A DNA stretch of 13,002 nt from Nitrospiraceae bacterium UBA2600 (GTDB taxonomy: Bacteria > Nitrospirota > Thermodesulfovibrionia > Thermodesulfovibrionales > Thermodesulfovibrionaceae): positions 1-13,002 of the forward strand of contig DDKK01000014.1 in assembly GCA_002339325.1 (NCBI GenBank), written 5' to 3'. The notes beneath the pieces are model-generated. The model was not told the DNA's origin and ran no database searches. It saw only the letters and a list, made by a program, of their open reading frames with translations. Below are positions 1-6,003 of the stretch, one piece after another. The position numbers were made by a program, and so were the translations under genes. Numbering within the stretch: position 1 is the stretch's first letter; each line of letters begins with the position of its first letter.

Positions 1-1029
1 CTTATCTTCTTCGGCGGTGAACCCCTCCTTAGATTTGACCTCATCAGGAAAATTATTGAGCATACATCAGAGCTTTCGAAATCTGACAAAAAGTTTTATT
101 ACTCCATAACGACTAATGGAACACTTTTGACTAAAGATGTATTCGACTATCTCAAAGACAACAATGTTTCAATTATGTTAAGTATTGACGGTACAGAAGA
201 ACTACACAATAAAAACAGACCTTACAAAGATGGTAGACCCTCCTGGCAAGATATTATAAATAACATATCTAAAATTCCAGATATAGGATATTACATAATG
301 GCACGAGTTACTGTAACATCCACCAAGCCAACATTGCTCGATATTTTCAATAATATGAGGTCCTTAGGGTTTATAGATGTGGCTTTGGTAGAGATTTGTC
401 CAAACTCAGGAGAGATGCCTGTTTTGCCATCCGAGTTAATTCCAACCCTTAAAAGCCAATATTTAGAACTGGCTGAATACTTAATTGAAGCGGAGACTGA
501 CCCCTATCACAATGGCCTAAAATGTCTATCTGTAAACATGCAGGCTCTAAGAGAGAGAAAGCGTTCCTTCTATTGTTGTTCAACAGGAATAAGCTCTCTG
601 TATCTCACTCCTGATGGTGATTTTTACCCATGTATGAGGCTCATTACAGAAAAGGGAGAGAACATAATGGGAAATCTTGAAATTGGAGTAGATAGAGAAA
701 AAATCAAAAGTTTCATTCAAAACAATATATTCAACAAAAAGTGTATTCAATGCTGGGCGAGGTATATTTGTGGAGGAGGTTGCTATGGAGACTCTTTCGC
801 TTATGGAGGAAATATCAGAAGTGTAATTGAGAATTACTGCATAATGAACAGATTTAAAATAGAAGTTGCCGCTTATATTCTCAAAAAACTTAATGATAAG
901 AATCGATTACCAGAAAAAGACAAAAAAGTAAGGCTAAAATCATTCGGTATGTATCTAAATAAATTTTTCTCTAAACGTCCTGTTTTACAGGACAAAATCT
1001 TACAAAGGAAAGGTGGTGAAAAGACATGA
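1..1029 (+). CDS. Radical SAM/SPASM domain protein, probable peptide/protein maturase (5' end missing)
   Basis: This is the C-terminal part of a radical SAM enzyme; the frame is open from base 1, so the start and the CxxxCxxC cluster motif lie upstream. Visible residues 5-8 are GGEP, the SAM-binding motif that follows the cluster loop in SPASM-type enzymes. The C-terminus has a complete SPASM set: C193-x12-G206-x4-C211, then C248-x2-C251-x5-C257-x3-C261, then C280, which should bind two auxiliary [4Fe-4S] clusters. Family knowledge: SPASM enzymes (anSME, QhpD, PqqE, sactisynthases) modify side chains of peptides or proteins in the cytoplasm, often forming thioether or C-C crosslinks. The stop codon overlaps the start of the next gene by ATGA, so the two are translationally coupled and the small Cys-rich protein is the likely substrate (inference). 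An internal TTG at 127 is not the true start. The chemistry performed cannot be read from the sequence. Confidence 0.92.
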   Translation, partial: LIFFGGEPLLRFDLIRKIIEHTSELSKSDKKFYYSITTNGTLLTKDVFDYLKDNNVSIMLSIDGTEELHNKNRPYKDGRPSWQDIINNISKIPDIGYYIMARVTVTSTKPTLLDIFNNMRSLGFIDVALVEICPNSGEMPVLPSELIPTLKSQYLELAEYLIEAETDPYHNGLKCLSVNMQALRERKRSFYCCSTGISSLYLTPDGDFYPCMRLITEKGENIMGNLEIGVDREKIKSFIQNNIFNKKCIQCWARYICGGGCYGDSFAYGGNIRSVIENYCIMNRFKIEVAAYILKKLNDKNRLPEKDKKVRLKSFGMYLNKFFSKRPVLQDKILQRKGGEKT

Positions 1030-1346
1030 AAGAAGACCGTCGTTCTTTTCTTAAGAAAATGGGTTTTATGGCATTAGGAGTTTTTGCCTCTATGTTTGCA
1101 GTAGGCTCTAAGAAGGATGTAAATCTTCTGAGTATTGTTGAAGAGGTTCACGCTCAAGACCCAGAGAACATGCCTGACAGATGTCGCTCTGGAACGAGGG
1201 GATTGACAAGGTGCCGTAATCACTGGGGTCGCTGCGAGGGTGAGTGGCATGCATGTAGTGGTCATCAAAGCGGAGGTAGAGGTTCTGGCTGTCCTAAGAA
1301 AGTCCAGTGTAAGGACCATAATTTCAAGAAAGGTCCAACAGATTAA
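1026..1346 (+). CDS. Tat-exported Cys/Trp-rich small protein, candidate radical SAM substrate
   Basis: This 106-residue protein matches no family I can name with confidence. Residues 4-10 (DRRSFLK) fit the twin-arginine export motif and are followed by a hydrophobic stretch (about 12-28). A V-x-A site at 41-43 could be the signal peptidase cut, leaving about 63 residues. That mature part holds six cysteines (53, 63, 70, 77, 89, 95) and two tryptophans in a tandem C-x3-W-x2-C-x3-W-x2-C unit (63-77), then C-S-G and a C-P pair, with many Gly, Arg and Lys. ATG 1026 overlaps the maturase stop and has an AGGTGG-type ribosome site 9 bases upstream. Tat exports folded proteins, which suits modification in the cytoplasm before export (inference). 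Alternatives: a Tat-exported iron-sulfur or disulfide protein, or a distant relative of amine dehydrogenase small subunits (QhpC, MauA). The gene itself is well supported; the substrate role is inferred. Confidence 0.85.
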   Translation: MKEDRRSFLKKMGFMALGVFASMFAVGSKKDVNLLSIVEEVHAQDPENMPDRCRSGTRGLTRCRNHWGRCEGEWHACSGHQSGGRGSGCPKKVQCKDHNFKKGPTD

Positions 1347-1361
1347 GGCTTTTGGCCTGAG

Positions 1362-1396
1362 TTTTATGGAGGGAGACTTTTTCTCCCTCCATAAAA
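1362..1396 (+). terminator. Perfect 15-bp stem-loop between the Cys-rich peptide gene and the M48 peptidase gene
   Basis: The left arm 1362-1376 (TTTTATGGAGGGAGA) is exactly complementary to the right arm 1382-1396, with a 5-base loop CTTTT. It begins 16 bases after the peptide stop codon, the usual place for an intrinsic terminator. The bases after the stem (ATTATTAGTTTTAATT) are AT-rich but contain no clean run of T, so it could terminate only partly or act as a 3' mRNA stabiliser. If it leaks, the M48 gene 33 bases further on would be read from the same transcript. Confidence 0.65.
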
Positions 1397-1428
1397 ATTA
1401 TTAGTTTTAATTAAAAACTTTCACAACT

Positions 1429-2913
1429 ATGAAAGAGAAAAGCATTGTTATAAAAATATTCTCTTTGTTTTTAACTCTTATTTTTGCTCTTTCAAATTTT
1501 TCCTGCGCTGTTAATCCTGTTACTGGTAAACAACAATTAATGTTCTTCTCTGAAGAGGGAGAGTTAGAGCTTGGGAAAAACTACTTTCCAAGCGCCATAT
1601 GGGGTTCTGAGGGAGGAGGAGGAGAATACAAGGATGAAAAATTAAGAGCATACCTTGATGGTATTGTACAGAAGCTTCATAAAAATTCCCATCGACCCCA
1701 TCTACCCTGTAAGTTTTATATACAGAATAGTTCTATACCAAATGCTTGGGCATTACCTGGATATGTGGCAATAACAAGAGGGCTTCTTGCAGAACTGGAC
1801 AATGAGGCAGAGTTTGCCTTTGTGATGGGACATGAAATAGGACACGTCTCAGCAAGGCATTCAGCCGCTCACATGAGTAGCTATGTTTTAATGCAGGTTG
1901 GACTGGCTATTTTAGGTTTATCCCTACAGGGCAAAGAATATAGTGACCTAATTCTTGGCATTGGCGTAATTGGAGGTAGTCTTTTGCTTCTTAAGTATAG
2001 CAGAGATGATGAGTTAGAGGCTGATAGATTAGGTGTGCTATATATGAGCAAAATCGGTTATGACCCAAAATATGCAATCAGTGCTCACAAAACGCTCGAG
2101 AGGGCAGTAAGGGATTATAGAGTATCTCTTGGTAAAGATGCGGAAGACGATACATTCTTAGGTGATTTGTTATCTACTCATCCTCGAACAAGAGTGAGAA
2201 TAGAAGAGATTGAAAAGTTAATTGCTGAGTCAGAAATTCAACCAGTTAAAGTGGATAAGGCTAACAGAACAAAGTTTCAATCTATGGTAGCAGATTTAAA
2301 AAGAGTTAATCAGATATATAGAAACTACTACGATAAGGCAGTGAATGAGTTTAAAAAGGGAAATTTGGCAGAAGCAGAGCAGCTTTTGAAAATTGCAATT
2401 CAGAAGGAAAAAAATCAGCCGTCCTTTTATGCGCTCTATGGTTTTATTAACTACAGAAATAAAAATTATCAGGAGGCTGAAAGGTATTTCCGATATACTC
2501 TAAATCTTCAGCAAGATTATCAACCTGCCTTGCGAGGCTTGGGAATGATTAGTTACAGAAAGAATAATTATTTTGAAAGTATAGGTAGGCTTAAAAAAGC
2601 TCTTTCTTTATTTCCAGAGGACATAAATTCGATGTATTATCTCGGAATGAGTTACTATAATCTTGATAATTGTGCAGAAGCAATTGACTATCTTAAAAAA
2701 TTTTCTGAAGCAAGAACAAATCATCAATCAGTAAATGGTTATCTCGGTGTGTGCTATGAAAAAACAGGTGATTTAAATTTGGCTTATGAAGCTTACAAAA
2801 GACAGATTGAAATAAACAGTAAAAATGAGATTGGTAAATACGCTTTGCAGAGGACAAATGAGCTTAAAAAATTGATTAACAAAGAAAATGAAAAGCAGAA
2901 AAAGAAAAAATAA
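1429..2913 (+). CDS. M48 family (BepA-like) zinc metallopeptidase with C-terminal TPR repeats, putative lipoprotein
   Basis: A 494-residue periplasmic metalloprotease. Residues 1-25 form a signal peptide (basic start, hydrophobic core) ending before C26. The lipobox (NFSC) is not canonical, but the following NPVTGKQQL stretch is typical of M48 lipoproteins such as BepA/YfgC. The catalytic motif is H135-E136-x-x-H139, with the third zinc ligand expected in E195-x-E-A-D199. The STHPRTRVRIEEI segment (249-261) is the conserved end of the peptidase domain. Residues about 295-480 hold several TPR units, and the C-terminus is Lys-rich. Family role: quality control of outer-membrane assembly and turnover of misfolded envelope proteins. 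It follows the Tat-exported peptide gene on the same strand, so a processing role there is possible but unproven. No clear ribosome binding site precedes ATG 1429; I keep it because the signal peptide begins there. Confidence 0.93.
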   Translation: MKEKSIVIKIFSLFLTLIFALSNFSCAVNPVTGKQQLMFFSEEGELELGKNYFPSAIWGSEGGGGEYKDEKLRAYLDGIVQKLHKNSHRPHLPCKFYIQNSSIPNAWALPGYVAITRGLLAELDNEAEFAFVMGHEIGHVSARHSAAHMSSYVLMQVGLAILGLSLQGKEYSDLILGIGVIGGSLLLLKYSRDDELEADRLGVLYMSKIGYDPKYAISAHKTLERAVRDYRVSLGKDAEDDTFLGDLLSTHPRTRVRIEEIEKLIAESEIQPVKVDKANRTKFQSMVADLKRVNQIYRNYYDKAVNEFKKGNLAEAEQLLKIAIQKEKNQPSFYALYGFINYRNKNYQEAERYFRYTLNLQQDYQPALRGLGMISYRKNNYFESIGRLKKALSLFPEDINSMYYLGMSYYNLDNCAEAIDYLKKFSEARTNHQSVNGYLGVCYEKTGDLNLAYEAYKRQIEINSKNEIGKYALQRTNELKKLINKENEKQKKKK

Positions 2914-2914
2914 C

Positions 2915-3409
2915 TTACTTTAAACTCTGATTTATTATTTTCTTTAGATGTTCTTCAATTTTGAACTGAAGATTTAATTGATTACCTTCAAGTTCTCTTA
3001 ATTGTATTAAACTCCGTGGTGATAATTTTATCTGAATCTTATTGCAAATATAATTTATACAGAAAACATCTCTTGCTATAAGACAGCAGCCATTTGAGTT
3101 GAGAAAAAAGCAACCCCTTTTTATCTTTCGTTCTGTTGGTAATTCAGCGCCCAGAATGAGATTTAGCATTAGTAGTTCTAAAGAGTATTTCTCTTCTATT
3201 CCACTACCACAACAGGGAATTCCGTTTTTACCGCAGTCCTGGCAGATTTCAACCATTCCAGATTTAAATCTTTCTTCATCGGCCTTTCTGATAATTTTTA
3301 GAAGTTCCTCTACTAAAAATTGTATTTCGTCAAGGACATCAAGGTTTCTAATTATGTAAAAATTTTCCTTGGCTTTTTTTATTTTATCCTTTATGTGATT
3401 ATCAATCAT
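2915..3409 (-). CDS. YkgJ-like cysteine-cluster protein (putative Zn/Fe-binding)
   Basis: A 164-residue cytoplasmic protein with nine cysteines: C56-x2-C59-x6-C66-C67, then C100-x7-C108-C109-x7-C117-x4-C122. The C-F-F-L...G-C-C-L-I...C-I-N-Y-I-C segment resembles the YkgJ/CxxCxxCC family (UPF0153), thought to chelate zinc or iron, with no established reaction. The N-terminal 50 residues are charged and helical in character, and the C-terminal 40 look helical too. It is the last gene of the leftward run, 18 bases after the TPR gene. Its stop codon is one base from the stop of the converging M48 gene, so it has no terminator of its own before entering that gene. ATG 3409 is the first in-frame start with no strong ribosome site; translation may depend on the upstream gene. 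The family call is from the Cys pattern only. Confidence 0.78.
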   Translation of the reverse strand: MIDNHIKDKIKKAKENFYIIRNLDVLDEIQFLVEELLKIIRKADEERFKSGMVEICQDCGKNGIPCCGSGIEEKYSLELLMLNLILGAELPTERKIKRGCFFLNSNGCCLIARDVFCINYICNKIQIKLSPRSLIQLRELEGNQLNLQFKIEEHLKKIINQSLK

Positions 3410-3427
3410 TTGATTAGCTTAGTTTGA

Positions 3428-3928
3428 TTAATCTTTAGGATTGTCTTGGTTTTCTTTTATTTGATTTATGATTTTAAGAACACCTTCTTTAAGTTTACTG
3501 TATTCTTCTCCTGCATACTTCAAGAAAAACTCATAATGTTTAAGCGCTTCAATTTTATTGCCCATTCTGTAGTAAGATACGGCAAGATTGTAATGAGTTT
3601 CTGCGTTAGAGGTATCAAATTCAAGGGCTTTTAATAGATACTCTATTGCCTTTTCATACTGACTATCGTTTAGATGTATAAGACCGATGTTGGCGTAGGG
3701 TAGGGCAAAAGAGCTATTTAATTCGATTGCTTTGTTAAATTTGTTTAAAGCTTCTTGGATTTCATCCAGATAGAATAAAGCAAGACCGTAATTATTATAA
3801 AGTTCAGGAGATTCATATCCCTCACTTATGAGTTCTTCATAGATTTTACAAGCTTCCGGAAACTCTCTGTATCTAACCAGAATATTTGCCTCTTCAAGCC
3901 TGTCTTCAAAGTTATTTTGATTTTCCAT
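3428..3928 (-). CDS. Tetratricopeptide repeat (TPR) protein
   Basis: A 166-residue soluble protein made almost wholly of TPR units, about four between residues 8 and 142. Typical repeat signatures are visible, for example residues 42-75 (YNNYGLALFYLDEIQEALNK and on) and 76-109 (YANIGLIHLNDSQYEKAIEY and on). TPRs are protein-protein scaffolds, and no catalytic domain or signal peptide is present, so the partner is unknown. It lies 19 bases after the receiver-domain gene and 18 before the Cys-cluster gene. ATG 3928 has no Shine-Dalgarno sequence. Instead, a TGATATAAT box ends 7 bases before it, raising the possibility of a separate leaderless transcript. The repeat assignment is secure; the biological role is not. 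Confidence 0.88.
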   Translation of the reverse strand: MENQNNFEDRLEEANILVRYREFPEACKIYEELISEGYESPELYNNYGLALFYLDEIQEALNKFNKAIELNSSFALPYANIGLIHLNDSQYEKAIEYLLKALEFDTSNAETHYNLAVSYYRMGNKIEALKHYEFFLKYAGEEYSKLKEGVLKIINQIKENQDNPKD

Positions 3929-3935
3929 AGAGTGA

Positions 3936-3944
3936 ATTATATCA
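3936..3944 (-). promoter_or_regulatory. Extended -10 promoter (TGATATAAT) in front of the TPR gene
   Basis: Read on the minus strand, the 19-base gap between the receiver gene and the TPR gene holds a perfect TGNTATAAT extended -10. With usual spacing, transcription would begin at about 3929-3928, on the first base of the TPR start codon. No good -35 hexamer is evident upstream. The gap is AT-rich, so chance is possible. Confidence 0.4.
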
Positions 3945-3947
3945 AAG

Positions 3948-4361
3948 TTACTGAGGTTTTGTATACATATACCAGGGCTTTTCAGAGGGTTTTTCTATAC
4001 CACAAAGCTTTGATACGGCATCAACAATCTGATTTGCATTAAATGGTCTTATGATTACATTATCGACAAGTTTATTCTGAATTAGATTTAACACTTCTTG
4101 TTTTGGCGTATCAGCGGAGATAATTAACAGAATTTTTATTTTTGTTTTTTCTCTAACTTTCTGTAAAAATGGAACTGTGCTTTCTCCATCAATTTTAGAA
4201 TCGATTATTAAAACTGAAAAGTCTGCATTTGTCTCGAAAATTTTCTCTAACTGATATAAATGGTCGACATACTGTTCTGAGGTTATCGTTAAGTCTTTTA
4301 GTGCCCAGTTTATCGCATTTGCTATATCCTTTTGAACACAGATTATAATCTTTTTTTTCAT
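3948..4361 (-). CDS. Stand-alone response-regulator receiver-like domain protein, degenerate
   Basis: A 137-residue protein with the CheY-like alternating beta/alpha pattern and no output domain. The putative phospho-acceptor is D54 (VLIIDSKIDG), one acidic pocket residue is D12, and the switch Ser/Thr position is S82 (LLIISAD). The conserved lysine before the Pro (normally K-P-F) is arginine here, R105 (IIRPFNA). The N-terminal acidic pair is also reduced to one residue, since the sequence before D12 is V-Q-K. This suggests altered or absent phosphorylation (inference). A short tail (122-137) follows the fold. ATG 4361 overlaps the trmB stop (ATGA) and has an AGGAG site 8 bases upstream, so it is translationally coupled to trmB. 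No histidine kinase gene is in the window. Confidence 0.78.
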   Translation of the reverse strand: MKKKIIICVQKDIANAINWALKDLTITSEQYVDHLYQLEKIFETNADFSVLIIDSKIDGESTVPFLQKVREKTKIKILLIISADTPKQEVLNLIQNKLVDNVIIRPFNANQIVDAVSKLCGIEKPSEKPWYMYTKPQ

Positions 4362-5263
4362 GTTTTTTTCTCCTCTAAGACTTTACTCAAAAAAAGCAAA
4401 GCTTTTTTGATACCTTCGGTTTTCAAAACTTCACTAAACTTTGATATGTTTATTATATAATAACTATCCCTCTTCTTTACAGTTACTAAAAAACTCTGCA
4501 ATAAACCGTTCTCCGATAGTAAAACCTCTATTGCGAAGTCTTCGTTTCTTCTCCAAGCTGAAAAAATTTTTATGTATAAGTTATTTTCTATCTTAAATTC
4601 CCTATTGATTAGACTTTCAATATTAATATTTTCTGAAGAGATTCTTAATGGATACAATTCTTTTACCTCCTTTATTTGCCTTATCTTAAGAGGAAAGGGA
4701 TCTTTGTTTTTGGTCAGTATTAAATCCCAGATGGATTTGCCTATTGAAAGCCATTTTTTTTCGTATTTTGTGATTGGTTCTTTAATAACAGGTTTAATTA
4801 CTTCTGAGTCAAAAGCTCCTGTTTTTTCACATTCCTTCAACGTATAGTCTACAAGCATATAATCATCTGTTCTTAATCTGATAGTGCCTCCGTGAATAAG
4901 CTTTTTAGCATAAATGTGGAGGTTTTCAGTTGAGGTAAGTCTCTTATTTTCATGTGACTTCTTTGGCCATGGGTCAGGATAATTCATTATTATCTCTTTT
5001 ACGCTACAATCTTCAAAAAGTAACTGAAAAGCCCAGTAAGCATCTATCTTAGTGCAGTATATATTTTTAATGCCATCTTTTTTACATTTATTCAGAAGTT
5101 TGTTTACAGGTATCCAAGATTTTTCTATTCCAAAAAATACTTCATCTTTGCGTTCTTTGGCAAGACTAACTATGTAATCTCCTCCGCCGAAGCCAATTTC
5201 TACGGTAAAATTTTTTAAATTTAGAGGTTTTTCAACTTTTCGATAGTCTATGTAATTAAACAT
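4358..5263 (-). CDS. trmB: tRNA (guanine-N7-)-methyltransferase, long thermophile-type form
   Basis: TrmB transfers methyl from SAM to N7 of G46 in tRNA variable loops. Visible signatures are the SAM-binding loop EIGFGGG at 22-28, the family motif NYPDPWPKKSHENKR at 94-108 (catalytic Asp in PDPWP), and TKYEKKW...GKSIWDL at 165-181, the tRNA/substrate-binding end of the core. At 301 residues it is longer than the usual 210-240. The N-terminus is short, with the SAM loop starting at residue 22, and about 110 residues (about 192-301) follow the core. Long C-terminal regions of this kind are known in TrmB of thermophiles such as Aquifex. It starts 14 bases after the wrbA stop with a GAAGG ribosome site, and overlaps the receiver-domain gene by 4 bases. 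The function is confident; the role of the extension is not visible. Confidence 0.95.
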   Translation of the reverse strand: MFNYIDYRKVEKPLNLKNFTVEIGFGGGDYIVSLAKERKDEVFFGIEKSWIPVNKLLNKCKKDGIKNIYCTKIDAYWAFQLLFEDCSVKEIIMNYPDPWPKKSHENKRLTSTENLHIYAKKLIHGGTIRLRTDDYMLVDYTLKECEKTGAFDSEVIKPVIKEPITKYEKKWLSIGKSIWDLILTKNKDPFPLKIRQIKEVKELYPLRISSENINIESLINREFKIENNLYIKIFSAWRRNEDFAIEVLLSENGLLQSFLVTVKKRDSYYIINISKFSEVLKTEGIKKALLFLSKVLEEKKT

Positions 5264-5277
5264 AAAAAACCTTCAGA

Positions 5278-5883
5278 CTATCTTTTTAATTTCAATGCCA
5301 CCTCGGCAAGTCTTTTTCCGAAGGCTTTGCATAGGTTTATTTCATTTTCGTCTATCTCTCTTTTATTTTCAGCTTCTGCAACATGACCCGGACCATATGG
5401 AGACCCTCCACCTTTTGTTAAATATAAATCTGGCACAGAATAGGGTATTCCAACAATTATACATCCTAAGTGAAGTAATACGGTCATGAAAGTAAGAATT
5501 GTAGATTCTTGTCCTCCGTGAAGAGTGCCTGTTGATACAAAAACTCCTGCTGGTTTTCCTTCAAAAACTCTTTGCATCCACAGAGGTCCGAACTGGTCGA
5601 CCACATTTTTAAGCTGTGCCGAGACATTACCGAACCTTGTTGGTGTTCCAAAAGCATAACCATCAGCATTTTTAAAGTCTTCAAGAGTGACAAGGGGTAT
5701 ATCTTTTTGCATATCAATGCCTGCCTGAATATCTGGTCTTGATGCAATTAGTTGCTCTGGAAGTAACTCGGGACATCTTCTGATGATAGGTTCTCCTCCT
5801 GCTTCGATTACTCCTTCTGCGACATATTTTGCCATCTTATAGGTATTACCAAAAGTGCTGTAGTAAACAATCAAAATTTTCAT
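5278..5883 (-). CDS. wrbA: NAD(P)H:quinone oxidoreductase, WrbA-type flavodoxin-like protein
   Basis: WrbA proteins are FMN-dependent, usually tetrameric, and reduce quinones by two electrons, avoiding semiquinone radicals. With the start at 5883 the protein has 201 residues, normal for the family. The FMN phosphate loop is in the N-terminal VYYSTFGNTYKMA segment, followed by the WrbA stretches GTPTRFGNVSAQLKNVVDQ and STGTLHGGQEST, the second of which contacts the flavin. The SPYGPGHVA segment is also typical. An earlier in-frame ATG at 5919 would add 12 residues but lies on the promoter; ATG 5883 has an AGGTG site 6 bases upstream and begins exactly at the flavodoxin fold. It heads the leftward five-gene run and is divergent from the hydrogenase operon. 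Confidence 0.95.
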   Translation of the reverse strand: MKILIVYYSTFGNTYKMAKYVAEGVIEAGGEPIIRRCPELLPEQLIASRPDIQAGIDMQKDIPLVTLEDFKNADGYAFGTPTRFGNVSAQLKNVVDQFGPLWMQRVFEGKPAGVFVSTGTLHGGQESTILTFMTVLLHLGCIIVGIPYSVPDLYLTKGGGSPYGPGHVAEAENKREIDENEINLCKAFGKRLAEVALKLKR

Positions 5884-5889
5884 CTTTTT

Positions 5890-5895
5890 CACCTC
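5890..5895 (-). promoter_or_regulatory. Ribosome binding site deciding the wrbA start
   Basis: GAGGTG on the minus strand lies 6 bases before ATG 5883. It favours the short wrbA start over the in-frame ATG at 5919, which would place this site inside the coding region. Confidence 0.75.
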
Positions 5896-5919
5896 GTTTT
5901 TATTTCTTATAACTAACAA

Positions 5920-5928
5920 ATTATAACA
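5920..5928 (-). promoter_or_regulatory. Extended -10 promoter (TGTTATAAT) for wrbA and the leftward operon
   Basis: On the minus strand TGTTATAAT gives an expected transcription start near 5913 and a leader of about 30 bases before ATG 5883. A T-rich tract lies just upstream. No convincing -35 hexamer is seen, which extended -10 promoters tolerate. Confidence 0.6.
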
Positions 5929-5985
5929 AAAAAAACAGCTAATATTGCCATAAAATAAAGTAATGACTAACTCTGGTGATATTAT

Positions 5986-5994
5986 TGATATAAT
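5986..5994 (+). promoter_or_regulatory. Extended -10 promoter (TGATATAAT) of the hydrogenase operon
   Basis: A perfect TGNTATAAT precedes hyfG. Normal spacing puts the transcription start at about 6001, only three bases before ATG 6004, and no Shine-Dalgarno sequence lies in front of that ATG, so the message would be almost leaderless. The expected -35 region (about 5965-5971) has no good match. A TTGCCA at 5945 is too far upstream to pair with this -10. Confidence 0.55.
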
Positions 5995-6003
5995 TAAATG
6001 TAA

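Noticed and set aside
127..1029. Complete 300-residue gene starting at TTG 127
   Set aside because: The frame is open to base 1 and encodes the GGEP motif upstream of this codon, so the gene is cut by the window edge.
1074..1319. Minus-strand reading frame opposite the Cys-rich gene
   Set aside because: It has no ribosome site or recognisable fold and lies fully antisense to a gene with a clear Tat signal and translational coupling.
1026..1346. SCIFF peptide (six cysteines in about 45 residues with a SPASM partner)
   Set aside because: The cysteine count and span agree, but SCIFF is about half the length, lacks a Tat signal and comes from Clostridia; the spacing does not match as far as I can tell.
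1026..1346. High-potential iron-sulfur protein (also small, Tat-exported, Cys-containing)
   Set aside because: HiPIPs have four cysteines in a set pattern; this protein has six with C-x3-W-x2-C repeats and a radical SAM partner.
5884..5919. Upstream start for wrbA adding 12 residues
   Set aside because: It would put the ribosome site inside the gene and start close to the -10 box; the flavodoxin fold begins exactly at the Met encoded at 5883.
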